From positions 62,001 through 126,000 of the forward strand of contig NZ_PJOM01000003.1 in NCBI RefSeq assembly GCF_002900965.1: a stretch of 64,000 bases of DNA, in the 5' to 3' direction. A program made the position numbers and the translations under genes. Position 1 is the first letter of the stretch; each line of letters starts with the position of its first letter. The notes under the pieces are model-generated. The model was not told the origin of the DNA, did no database searches, and was given only the letters and a program-made list of their open reading frames with translations. The stretch is from Pseudotabrizicola formosa. Lineage in GTDB: Bacteria > Pseudomonadota > Alphaproteobacteria > Rhodobacterales > Rhodobacteraceae. This document shows positions 35,401-43,185 of this stretch, in pieces.

Positions 35401-36996
35401 CAAGACCGCGCCGAGGCGCGCCGCGTGGCGGAAGCGCCGATGAAGGCCTATCTTGCGTCAGCGGTCGGCTTGGTGAAGCAATATGCCTGGGCCTTCCCGG
35501 CATTCAAGAAGCCGCAGGGGGTATCCGACCCCATGGACATTGACCTGCGCAGCCTAAGTGCCGAAGAACACGAGGCTATTCTTGATTTCGCCTTTCAGCG
35601 CTATTTTGAAGACTCTGGCCTGTTCGGAACGGTTGATGATGCGCTGGCCCGGGTGGAGCAGCTCAAGCACATCGGTGTGGGCGAGGTCGCCTGTCTGATC
35701 GATTACGGCATTGCGCCCGATCAGGTGATGGCGGGGCTGGTTCCGTTGGCCGAGGTGGTGCGGCGGGCGAATGCCGGCGGCGGTGTCGAGGCGGATGATT
35801 ACGCGATTGCGGCGCAACTGATCCGGCACCGGGTGACGCATCTGCAATGCACCCCCAGCATGGCGCGGATGATGGCCATGAATGACGACTCGCGCGCTGC
35901 CTTGGCAGGTGTAAAGACGATGATGATCGGGGGTGAGCCGCTGCCCGGTGCGTTGGTGCAAGATCTGCGCGCGGCATCCGGCGCGCGCATCCTGAACATG
36001 TATGGGCCGACCGAAACCACGATCTGGTCGTCGGTGGAGGAGGTCGGCGCGGTCGAACCGGTGTCGAACATCGGCACGCCGCTGGCCAATCAGCAGATGT
36101 ATGTGCTGGATGAGACGATGGAGCCGGTGCCGGTAGGCACGGCAGGGGAGCTGTGGATCGGGGGGGATGGCGTCACGCGTGGCTATTGGCAGCGGGACGA
36201 TCTGACGGCAGAGCGCTTTGTGGCGGATCCGTTCGTCAGCCCGGATCGGGCTTGTCCCTGGGGCGCGCGGATGTATCGCACGGGCGATCTGGTCCGCCGG
36301 CGGGCGGATGGTAAGATCGATTTCCTGGGCCGCACCGACCATCAGGTCAAGCTGCGCGGCTACCGGATTGAACTGGGCGAGATCGAGGCCGTGCTGGAGG
36401 CACAGCCGGGGGTGCGCCAGGCTGTGGTGATGGCGCGCGAGGACAGTCCAGGCGATTTGCGGTTGGTGGGCTATGTCACCGGGGCGGCGCAGGAAAGCGG
36501 CCTGCGGGCGGCGCTGGCAGCGGCCTTGCCCGAGCATATGGTTCCTGCCCATATCGTGACGCTTGAGGCATTTCCGCTCACCCCCAACCGCAAGGTGGAC
36601 CGCAAGGCCTTGCCGGCACCGGGGGTGCGGGCTGAGCCAGCGGCATTTGTGGGTCCTGCGTCAGATATTGAGGCGCAGATCGCGGCGGTCTGGTCGCGGG
36701 TGCTTGGCGTCCCGAGGGTGGGGGCCAGGGACAACTTCTTTGCGCTGGGGGGGCATTCCTTGCTTGCGGTGCAGGCGCATCGCGAAATCCGTGCGGCCTT
36801 GGGAACCAGCAGGCTGTCGATCACCGATATCTTCCGCTTTCCGACGCTGTCGGATCTGGCGGCCCATCTGGAGGACAGCCCAAAGGCTGCAGGCGTTGCA
36901 CCGCCCACAGGGCTGGCGGCGCAGGCCGGGGCGCGGGCGGATGCCATGGCGCGCAGGCGTGCAATGCGGGCCGGGCGGGCTGGTGTGGATGCCTGA
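32476..36996 (+). CDS. NRPS: formyltransferase - A domain with inserted luciferase-like monooxygenase - PCP
   Basis: The protein has 1506 residues. Residues 1 to about 290 are a formyltransferase domain with the catalytic triad Asn91, His93 (VNFHDGPLP) and Asp129 (DGVDQGD). Residues about 290-505 are a linker with no HHxxxDG condensation motif. The A domain (about 505-1385) is split after A4 (FDIS, Asp704) and before A5 (MYGPTE) by an FMN-dependent luciferase-like monooxygenase of the MupA/Atu3671 type (about 740-1090). The specificity residues read by eye, D-I-L-Q-M-G-M-I-W-K, match glycine-activating codes. The PCP has Ser1428 in GGHSL. There is no C or TE domain, so it looks like a loading module passing formyl-glycine, perhaps oxidised, to the PKS. 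A very AT-rich patch marks the insertion edge. Confidence 0.94.
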   Translation: MGLTALLIGNESLTQACGAAWLARGHRLAAVVTRQPDLRAWAMAQGLRVEPPGAGLDQRLAGLTCDWLLSVANLSLVPAAVRAMATQGAVNFHDGPLPRYAGLNAPVWALLAGERQHGITWHLMTDGVDQGDILEQRLFDLHPAETALTLNSRCFEAGLDSFPALMAQLETGLRPVPQDFTQRQVFARADRPAAFGHLDFSHPAEAVARRVRALDHGRSWNPLTTAKIASTFGVLNVGAADVVQGAGAPGAVLSSSPQGVVVACAQGAVRLHRLSCQRRGLPVCPSTVTDMSPPPDAEALTAALAALVPFEPAIRKRLATLSPLVVAGAGAGTGAAQGAGDGWLRLAVAGDAATLAVAMARVSGQASPDVALSVAPGLAGYSSGWVPVRVATDGTVAAARAVVLAERAPGFALDLMTRDAALSGLAMPQVAVSLHGAPVAGSVITLSDGALQADLSQLSEAEARALAERLSFVIGAATEAARVADLPILSAHERRAVLSDVNHTFAIRETYCVHQAFEAQAQRTPDAPAISFEALDLTYAQLNARANRVANVLRDMGVGPGVLVGLHLRRSADMLVGALAILKAGGAYVPMDPAYPAERTALFIEDSACPVIVTSSHLAGALPKQLAALCLDSDERIAGASDANPTSGVTPGDLAYMIYTSGSTGRPKGVMVEHRNVVNFFKGMDNRIGTDPGVWLAVTSMSFDISVLELFWTLARGFKVVISSDENRTLMSSGRIRSEKNIYFSLYYWGNDDGAGASKYQLLLDGARFADAHGFVAVWTPERHFHAFGGPYPNPSVTGAAVAAVTRNIGVRAGSCVVPLHHPARIAEEWAVIDNLTNGKAGMAIASGWQPEDFVLRPENTPPNNKLAMYAAADQVRRLWRGEAVDFPKADGTMVPVVTQPRPVSRELPLWVTTAGNPATWREAGEMGANVLTHLLGQSLEEVAGKIRLYREARAKAGHDPDSGVVTLMLHTYLGQDRAEARRVAEAPMKAYLASAVGLVKQYAWAFPAFKKPQGVSDPMDIDLRSLSAEEHEAILDFAFQRYFEDSGLFGTVDDALARVEQLKHIGVGEVACLIDYGIAPDQVMAGLVPLAEVVRRANAGGGVEADDYAIAAQLIRHRVTHLQCTPSMARMMAMNDDSRAALAGVKTMMIGGEPLPGALVQDLRAASGARILNMYGPTETTIWSSVEEVGAVEPVSNIGTPLANQQMYVLDETMEPVPVGTAGELWIGGDGVTRGYWQRDDLTAERFVADPFVSPDRACPWGARMYRTGDLVRRRADGKIDFLGRTDHQVKLRGYRIELGEIEAVLEAQPGVRQAVVMAREDSPGDLRLVGYVTGAAQESGLRAALAAALPEHMVPAHIVTLEAFPLTPNRKVDRKALPAPGVRAEPAAFVGPASDIEAQIAAVWSRVLGVPRVGARDNFFALGGHSLLAVQAHREIRAALGTSRLSITDIFRFPTLSDLAAHLEDSPKAAGVAPPTGLAAQAGARADAMARRRAMRAGRAGVDA

Positions 36997-37618
36997 TGCA
37001 GGGCTGCTGGCGGCGCTGCGGGCCATCGCGCCCGTGGGGGCGGGGATTGCCTGGACAGATCCGCGTGCCGATCATCCGCTGATGCAGGGCGAGGGTTTGC
37101 CAGCGGCGGTGCCCCTGCGGCAGCGCGAATTTGCGGCGGGTCGGGCGGCAGTTCGCAGCGCCATGAGGCAGATCGGCCTTGCGCCGGAGGTCATTGCGCA
37201 GGGCGCGGATCGTGCGCCCGTCTGGCCCGCGGGACTGGTGGGGTCAATCACCCATACCCGGCGGCACTGTCTGGCAGTGGTGATGCCGGGTGCCCTGTGC
37301 CGGGGGATCGGGATTGATCTGGAAGACGACACGCCGCTGGAGCCCGAACTGATGGATGATATCCTGCGACCCGAAGAACGGCTGGGGATCACCGGGGGTC
37401 AGGCCAAGGCCGTGTTCTGCGCCAAGGAATCCGCGTTCAAGGCGCAATACTTGGTCAGCCGCAGGGTTTATGGCTTTGAGGGGATGAGAATAGAGATGGA
37501 GGCGGATCGTTTTGTGGCGGTGTTCACCCAGAGTGTGCCGCCCTTTGCCATCGGCGACCGGATTGCCGGGCGCATCCTGCGGGTGGGGGGCCATGTGCTG
37601 ACGCTGGCCGCTCTTTGA
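36989..37618 (+). CDS. 4'-phosphopantetheinyl transferase (Sfp/EntD type)
   Basis: The protein has 209 residues. The diagnostic motifs are GIGIDLEDD (metal/CoA-binding Asp and Glu) and VFCAKESAFKAQY (the (F/W)-x-x-KE-x-x-x-K box), with GSITHTRRHC upstream as in EntD. It moves phosphopantetheine from CoA to the carrier-protein serines, here PKS Ser1806 and NRPS Ser1428. The ATG at 36989 overlaps the NRPS stop by 8 bases, a strong sign of a dedicated partner enzyme in the same transcript. The longer open frame from 36563 is antiframe noise within the NRPS gene. Confidence 0.95.
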   Translation: MPDAGLLAALRAIAPVGAGIAWTDPRADHPLMQGEGLPAAVPLRQREFAAGRAAVRSAMRQIGLAPEVIAQGADRAPVWPAGLVGSITHTRRHCLAVVMPGALCRGIGIDLEDDTPLEPELMDDILRPEERLGITGGQAKAVFCAKESAFKAQYLVSRRVYGFEGMRIEMEADRFVAVFTQSVPPFAIGDRIAGRILRVGGHVLTLAAL

Positions 37619-37718
37619 TGGCGGGCGGCGACGAATTGTCGCGACACGCCCGGGCAATGCGCTATCATCCGATCATACGCCTGTCTTGAGGAGGGCATGC
37701 GGTGCCTTGGAGGATGGA

Positions 37719-37928
37719 ATGAACAAACTCATCGCGCTGATCTGCGTGGTCAGCTGGTCTGGATTCTGGGCCTTTGGGTATCTGGCTTTGACGGCGGATA
37801 TACAGGATCAGACGCAGATCATGGTCGCCAGCCTGCTGGCTGCGTTTGGCTTTTTGTCGGGGGTGTTTGCCTATATCCGGCTGGCCCGCGACAGACCGAC
37901 AACCTACACCCGGGTGCGACAAAGCTAA
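37719..37928 (+). CDS. Small two-span membrane protein (69 aa)
   Basis: A 69-residue protein with two hydrophobic spans (about 3-22 and 32-54) and a basic C-terminal tail (YIRLARDRPTTYTRVRQS). No family is recognised with confidence. The ATG at 37719 follows TTGGAGGATGG, a good ribosome binding site. It lies about 100 bases after the phosphopantetheinyl transferase gene on the same strand; whether it belongs to that operon is unclear. Confidence 0.72.
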   Translation: MNKLIALICVVSWSGFWAFGYLALTADIQDQTQIMVASLLAAFGFLSGVFAYIRLARDRPTTYTRVRQS

Positions 37929-37988
37929 ACCGGTGAGAAACGGCGCTTTGCCCTTGTTCGGGGTCGGGGTCCGACTTACCTCTGGGGC

Positions 37989-38783
37989 ATGAAGCACCTC
38001 ATCCCGTTTATGCCCAAACCGCCTGTTGTCTCTGTGATCCGCCTGCAAGGGGCGATTGGAACGGGGGGGCGCAGTCTTTCGGATCAGGCCCTGGCTCCCG
38101 TGATCGAACGGGCATTTTCCCGCGGCAAACCGGCGGCGGTGGCGCTTGTCATCAATTCGCCCGGCGGTTCGCCGGTGCAATCGTCATTGATCGCATCGCG
38201 CATCCGGCGGTTGTCGGTCGAGAAGACTGTGCCGGTGCATTGTTTTGTCGAAGATATCGCGGCCTCTGGCGGCTATTGGCTGGCGACGGCTGCGGACCAG
38301 ATCTGGGTGGACGAGTCCTCGCTTGTCGGCTCTATCGGGGTGATTTACGCCAGCTTTGGCTTTCACGAGTTGATGCAAAAAAACGGCGTGGAGCGGCGGG
38401 TGCATACTGCGGGTCGGTCGAAATCCTTTGCGGACCCGTTCAAGCCTGAGCGACCAGAGGATGTGGAACGGATCAACGCGATGCTGGCCCCTCTGCACGA
38501 AAATTTCATTGCGCAGGTCAAGGCGCGGCGTGGGGCGCGGCTGAAACCGGACGCCGATCTGTTCAACGCCGATATCTGGGTGGGTCGCGCCAGCGTTGAC
38601 AACGGGCTGACCGATGGTGTCGGCCATCTGGTGCCCAAGATGAAAGAGATGTTTGGCGACAAGGTGCGACTGGTGCCCTATGGGCAGCGGCGCGGGTTGT
38701 TGCAGCGCTTTGGCATGACGATGAGTGATACGCTGATGGCATCGGTCGAGGAGCGTGCCCTTTGGGCGCGCTATGGGCTTTAG
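37989..38783 (+). CDS. S49-family signal-peptide-peptidase-like protease
   Basis: A 264-residue protein of the short SppA/SohB type. The catalytic Ser lies in AASGGYWLATAA and the Lys is likely the one in RSKSFADPFKPER; LVINSPGGSPVQSSLIASRIR is also conserved. The family digests membrane-released peptides. Unlike SppA it has no clear N-terminal transmembrane anchor, so it may be cytosolic or peripheral. It abuts a small membrane-protein gene at 38784. Confidence 0.9.
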   Translation: MKHLIPFMPKPPVVSVIRLQGAIGTGGRSLSDQALAPVIERAFSRGKPAAVALVINSPGGSPVQSSLIASRIRRLSVEKTVPVHCFVEDIAASGGYWLATAADQIWVDESSLVGSIGVIYASFGFHELMQKNGVERRVHTAGRSKSFADPFKPERPEDVERINAMLAPLHENFIAQVKARRGARLKPDADLFNADIWVGRASVDNGLTDGVGHLVPKMKEMFGDKVRLVPYGQRRGLLQRFGMTMSDTLMASVEERALWARYGL

Positions 38784-38966
38784 ATGCTGGTCAAGATCAT
38801 CCTGATCTTCCTTCTGGCCATGGTGCTGGTGGGGATGGTGGGAAAGCTGGTCTTCCCTTCGGCGATTGACCGGGTGAAGTCCAAGGCGCTTGGGCGTGGG
38901 CCTGTGTGCCGGTCCTGCGGGCGATATGTGATCGGCAAACGCTGTGATTGCGAAAAGAAGGGCTGA
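38784..38966 (+). CDS. Small membrane protein with a Cys cluster (60 aa)
   Basis: This 60-residue product has one N-terminal membrane span (MLVKIILIFLLAMVLVGMVG) and a C-terminal cysteine cluster (CRSCGRYVIGKRCDC, a CxxC...CxC pattern) that could bind zinc. No family recognised. The ATG follows directly on the S49 protease stop (TAGATG) and the SDR gene begins three bases after its stop, so the three are one operon. Confidence 0.75.
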   Translation: MLVKIILIFLLAMVLVGMVGKLVFPSAIDRVKSKALGRGPVCRSCGRYVIGKRCDCEKKG

Positions 38967-38969
38967 GCC

Positions 38970-39743
38970 ATGGCAGCTTTGGTAACCGGGGCAGGCAAGC
39001 GGCTTGGCCGTGCGATGGCGCTGTATCTGGCGGCGCGCGGACAGGACGTTGCGGTGCATTATGCGTCCTCGGCTGAGGAAGCGCAGGCGGTGGTCGATGA
39101 GATTGGCGCGATGGGCCGCCGGGCGGTGGCGCTGCGCGCTGATCTGCTGGACGAGGCGCAGGTCGAAACGCTGGTCTCACGCGCGGCAGCGGCCTTGGGT
39201 CCGCTGACCGTGCTGGTCAACAACGCCTCGATCTTTGAATATGACACGGTGCAGACTGGCACGCGTGCCAGTTGGGACCGGGCGATGGAAAGCAACCTGC
39301 GGGCTCCGTTCGTGCTGACTCAGGCTTTTGCAGCGCAATGCCCGCAGGCGGTACCGGATGCGCAGGGCGAGCCGGTGGCGCAGGGGTTGGTGGTCAATAT
39401 GATCGACCAGCGGATCCACAAGCTGACGCCGGAGTTTGCCAGTTACACCATCGCCAAGATGGGGCTTTGGGCCCTGACAAGAACCGCGGCGCAGGGGTTG
39501 GCCCCTCATGTTCGGGTCAATGGCATCGGACCGGGGCCGACTCTGCAAGGCGGGCGACAGTCGGCGCATCACTTTGCAGCGCAGCGTGCAGCGACCGTTC
39601 TGGGGCGGGGGGCGAACCCGTCGGACATCACGGCCGCACTTGGGTTTTTCCTCGATTCCCCTGGCGTGACCGGTCAGATGATCGCGGTGGACGGCGGCCA
39701 GCACCTGGGCTGGAAAACACCCGATGTCCTGGGTGTCGAGTGA
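38970..39743 (+). CDS. SDR-family oxidoreductase (FolM/pteridine-reductase-like)
   Basis: The protein of 257 residues is a classical short-chain dehydrogenase: N-terminal VTGAGKRLGRAMAL (GxxxGxG-type cofactor loop), NNAS, and the catalytic YxxxK in ASYTIAKMGLW. The stretch NMIDQRIHKLTPEF is characteristic of the alphaproteobacterial group related to FolM dihydromonapterin reductase and pteridine reductases. NADPH-dependent pterin reduction is therefore the best guess; this is inference from similarity. Confidence 0.88.
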   Translation: MAALVTGAGKRLGRAMALYLAARGQDVAVHYASSAEEAQAVVDEIGAMGRRAVALRADLLDEAQVETLVSRAAAALGPLTVLVNNASIFEYDTVQTGTRASWDRAMESNLRAPFVLTQAFAAQCPQAVPDAQGEPVAQGLVVNMIDQRIHKLTPEFASYTIAKMGLWALTRTAAQGLAPHVRVNGIGPGPTLQGGRQSAHHFAAQRAATVLGRGANPSDITAALGFFLDSPGVTGQMIAVDGGQHLGWKTPDVLGVE

Positions 39744-40063
39744 TCCTGACGGACAAGGCGGCTCAAGTTGTCCACTTTTCTTAATACGTTCACACATGCG
39801 TTACACAAGCCTCTGATTTTACAGAAATTTAACAGGTATGCAAAAATATACCGTTCATTTTCAATGTGTTATATTTTCGCATAAAAAATAGGCATGTTAA
39901 CGAACTGGGCGAAATACAAGGGAAATTCGGCGATGATGAAACTTTCTCCGCAGAGTTATCCACAGAAACGGTGGACTTCTTCCCCCTTGCCCCGAGCGCG
40001 ATATCATTGCAGCGCCAGGGCAGAATCGATGCCTTCGGGCAGGATCTTTTCAAGGGACAGGAT
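39744..40063. other. AT-rich intergenic region upstream of uvrC
   Basis: This 320-base gap holds no credible gene, although frames extend through it in the uvrC reading frame. From about 39775 to 39905 it is markedly AT-rich compared with the genome and contains an imperfect inverted repeat (39840-39880). It probably carries the uvrC promoter. The SDR gene ends without an obvious terminator. Confidence 0.5.
39840..39880. repeat. AT-rich inverted repeat
   Basis: Arms GCAAAAATATA (39840-39850) and TATATTTTCGC (39870-39880) are inverted with one mismatch and a 19-base spacer. It could be a regulator-binding site or a cruciform-forming element near the uvrC promoter. No regulator consensus is recognised. 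Confidence 0.45.
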
Positions 40064-41938
40064 GTGACCGACAAAACCCCGCAGACCGAGGCCGTGGCGA
40101 CCGGTCAGACAGTGATCCAGGCCTATCTGAAGACACTCGATGCTTCTCCGGGTGTCTATCGCATGCTCAACCCCAAGGGCGAGGTTCTGTATGTCGGCAA
40201 GGCCCGCAACCTCAAGGCGCGGGTGTCCAATTATGCGCGGGGCACGGGACATTCGGCGCGGATCGCGCGGATGATCTTCGAGACCGCCAGCATGATGTTT
40301 CTGACCACCCGCACCGAGGTGGAGGCGCTGCTGCTGGAGCAGAACCTGATCAAGCAGCTGAAGCCGCGCTACAATGTGCTGATGCGGGATGACAAGAGCT
40401 TTCCCAACATCCTGATCTCCAAGACCCATGCCTATCCGCAGCTGAAAAAGCACCGCGGCAAGAAGACGGAAAAGGGGGCCTATTTTGGCCCCTTCGCCTC
40501 GGCCGGCGCGGTGAACCGCACGCTGAACCAGTTGCAGAAAGTGTTCCTGCTGCGCAATTGTACGGATGCGATGTTTGAATCGCGGACCCGGCCTTGCCTG
40601 CAATATCAGATCAAGCGGTGTTCTGCGCCCTGTGTCGCGAAAGTCAGCGCCGAGGGGTACGGCCAGCTGGTTGCCGATGCCGAGCGGTTCTTGCAGGGCA
40701 AGACGACGACGGTGCAGGCCAATCTGGCGGCCGAGATGGCAAAAGCGTCAGAGGAGATGGAGTTCGAGCGCGCCGCTGCGCTGCGCGACCGCATCCGCGC
40801 GCTGACACAGGTACAGCAGGCGCAAGGCATCAACCCGCGCGGCGTGGCCGAGGCGGACATCGTGGCGCTGCATCTGGAAGGCGGGCAGGCCTGTGTTCAG
40901 GTGTTCTTCATCCGCGCCAATCAAAGCTGGGGCAACCGCGACTTCTATCCGCGCACCGGGGCGGGGGCAGAAGAGGCAGAGATCCTGACCGCGTTCCTGA
41001 CGCAGTTTTATGATGACAAGGAACCGCCAAGGCTGATCTTGCTGTCGCATCCGGTGGAAGATGAGGATCTGGTGGTGCAGGCTCTGTCTGACCGTGCGGG
41101 CCGGCGCGTGGAACTGGCCGTGCCCTTGCGCGGCGAAAAGGCCGAGCTGGTGGAAAACGCCACCCGCAACGCGCGCGAAAGCCTTGCGCGCAAGATGGCC
41201 GAAAGCAGCACCCAGAACAAATTGCTGGCTGGCCTTGCCGAAGCCTTTGATCTGGACGCGCCCCCGCAGCGGATCGAGATCTATGACAACGCGCATATCC
41301 AGGGCTCGGACGCGGTGGGCGGCATGGTGGTGGCGGGGCCGGAGGGGTTCGTCAAATCGCAATACCGCAAGTTCAACATCAAGTCCGCGGCAGGGGCAAA
41401 CTCTGACGATTTCGGCATGATGAAAGAAGTGCTGACCCGGCGCTTCGAGCGGTTGATCAAGGAAGATCCTGACCGCAAAACGGACATGTGGCCGGATCTG
41501 TTGCTGATCGACGGCGGTGCGGGGCAGGTGTCGGCCGTGGGCAGCATTCTGGCTGAGCTGGGAGTGGAAGACGTGCCGTTTATCGGCGTGGCAAAGGGGA
41601 TCGACCGCGACGCCGGCAAAGAGGAATTCCACCGTCCCGGTTTGCGGCCCTTTGCCCTGCAACGCAACGATCCGGTGCTGTATTTCGTGCAACGACTGCG
41701 GGATGAGGCGCATCGCTGGGCCAATGGCGCGCATGTGGCCAAACGGGCCAAGCAGGTCGGGGTAACCCCGCTGGATGATATCCCGGGCGTCGGGGCCACG
41801 CGCAAACGGGCGCTTTTGGCGCATTTCGGCAGCGCAAAGGCGGTATCGCGGGCGGGAGTATCGGACCTGACGGCGGTGGATGGAATTTCCGAGGCGATGG
41901 CGCAGGTGATCTACGACACCTTCAACGCGCGGGGCTGA
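40064..41938 (+). CDS. uvrC: UvrABC excinuclease subunit C
   Basis: The protein of 624 residues has the normal UvrC length and domain order: GIY-YIG nuclease (SPGVYRMLN then [17 protein letters not shown]), the Cys-rich region ([13 protein letters not shown]), the UVR helix pair ([19 protein letters not shown]), the RNase-H-like endonuclease ([16 protein letters not shown] and [12 protein letters not shown]) and C-terminal helix-hairpin-helix motifs ([19 protein letters not shown]). UvrC makes the two incisions in nucleotide excision repair. The GTG at 40064 with AAGGGACAGG upstream is preferred over the far longer frame. Its 3' end overlaps the convergent YcaQ-like gene by 17 bases. Confidence 0.95.
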   Translation: MTDKTPQTEAVATGQTVIQAYLKTLDASPGVYRMLNPKGEVLYVGKARNLKARVSNYARGTGHSARIARMIFETASMMFLTTRTEVEALLLEQNLIKQLKPRYNVLMRDDKSFPNILISKTHAYPQLKKHRGKKTEKGAYFGPFASAGAVNRTLNQLQKVFLLRNCTDAMFESRTRPCLQYQIKRCSAPCVAKVSAEGYGQLVADAERFLQGKTTTVQANLAAEMAKASEEMEFERAAALRDRIRALTQVQQAQGINPRGVAEADIVALHLEGGQACVQVFFIRANQSWGNRDFYPRTGAGAEEAEILTAFLTQFYDDKEPPRLILLSHPVEDEDLVVQALSDRAGRRVELAVPLRGEKAELVENATRNARESLARKMAESSTQNKLLAGLAEAFDLDAPPQRIEIYDNAHIQGSDAVGGMVVAGPEGFVKSQYRKFNIKSAAGANSDDFGMMKEVLTRRFERLIKEDPDRKTDMWPDLLLIDGGAGQVSAVGSILAELGVEDVPFIGVAKGIDRDAGKEEFHRPGLRPFALQRNDPVLYFVQRLRDEAHRWANGAHVAKRAKQVGVTPLDDIPGVGATRKRALLAHFGSAKAVSRAGVSDLTAVDGISEAMAQVIYDTFNARG

Positions 41939-43133
41939 GCGGGTCGCGCTGCCAGCCGGAAGCGTAGTCGCAGGTTGTGCAATGGGCGAAGACGGCAAGC
42001 CGCTCGAGCTCACGCGTGAGTTTGCGTATCCGCGCCTGTGTCATGCGGACGCCAGGTTCTGGCCAGAAGGCGCGGATACGCAGGGTGCCAGTGCTGCGGT
42101 CGGCCTTGGCGTCGGCGCGGCCGATCAGGCGGGTCCCTTCCAACACCGGAAACACATAATACCCGTAGTGGCGTTTCGGTTCGGGCACGAAGACCTCGAT
42201 CCGGTAGTGAAAGCCGAACAACCGTTCGATCCGCGCGCGGTCGCGCAGCGCAGGGTCGAAGGGCGACAGGATCCGCAGAGCGGTGGGAGCATCCGGCAGG
42301 GCCTGCACGCGTGCGGACAGATCGGGCCGGGCGAGGGCAGGGCGCAGCGCTCCATCCGCCTGTTCAACGGTGATGCGGATCAGGCGGCTTGCAGCGATTT
42401 CCGCCCGCGCCCAATCCTGCACCGCCGCTTTGTCGACCGCATGCCAATAGCGCGCGATTTCCGTTTCATCGGCAAAGCCGAGGTTGGCAAGCGCCGAGGT
42501 ACAAGCCCAGTCGCAATGCTGTTGGGGCGAGGTTTCGGTGCGGTAGATTTCGGCGGGGATGACGTTTTCGGTCAGGTCATAGACCTTGCGAAAGGCGTCA
42601 CGGCGGGTGACGGCGATTTGCCCAGTGCGCCAGAGCCATTCCAGCGCGGTTTTCGACGGGTGCCAGTCCCACCAGCCGCCTTTGCCGCGTTCTTCTCCGA
42701 TGCCGACATCGCTGCTGCTGACCGGGCCATGCGCGGCGATGTGGTTCAGGATGGTGTCAAACTGTGCTGTGTATCCGTCGCGAAACCAGCGCTGCCAACT
42801 GGCCTGCAGGCGGGTGGCATCCCGGGCAAAGCGGTGCTTCCACTGCGGGAAAAGCGCCATGGGTAGGATCGAGGCGTCATGCGTCCAATGCTCGAACAGC
42901 GCGCGGTCTTGTTCCAACAGCGGTTTCAGGGCTGCGGGGCGATAGTTGTGTCGGCGCGCCCAAAGGATCATGTGATGTGCGCGTTCGACAGTGCTGATGC
43001 TGTCGACCTGCACAAAGCCGATGCGGTCGATCAGCGCCGCCAGATCCGCGCCTTTGGCCGGGCCATGCCGCGGGTCAGTCAGGGCATGGTGCTGCAAAAA
43101 CAGGTGGCGGGCGGTAGCGTTCGGCACATGCAT
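41922..43133 (-). CDS. YcaQ-like winged-helix DNA glycosylase family protein
   Basis: The protein of about 403 residues matches the YcaQ/AlkX (HTH_42) family: [22 protein letters not shown] near the N-terminus, the Gln-x-Asp of [17 protein letters not shown], and the winged-helix-rich C-terminal half with [21 protein letters not shown]. Escherichia coli YcaQ unhooks interstrand DNA crosslinks. The ATG at 43133 was preferred over 43163, whose extra residues lack homology. Confidence 0.88.
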   Translation of the reverse strand: MHVPNATARHLFLQHHALTDPRHGPAKGADLAALIDRIGFVQVDSISTVERAHHMILWARRHNYRPAALKPLLEQDRALFEHWTHDASILPMALFPQWKHRFARDATRLQASWQRWFRDGYTAQFDTILNHIAAHGPVSSSDVGIGEERGKGGWWDWHPSKTALEWLWRTGQIAVTRRDAFRKVYDLTENVIPAEIYRTETSPQQHCDWACTSALANLGFADETEIARYWHAVDKAAVQDWARAEIAASRLIRITVEQADGALRPALARPDLSARVQALPDAPTALRILSPFDPALRDRARIERLFGFHYRIEVFVPEPKRHYGYYVFPVLEGTRLIGRADAKADRSTGTLRIRAFWPEPGVRMTQARIRKLTRELERLAVFAHCTTCDYASGWQRDPLSPAR

Positions 43134-43185
43134 GGCTGCCAGTCGAACCGCGCCACGCCCCAAAGGTCAAGATCCTTGCAGCTTC

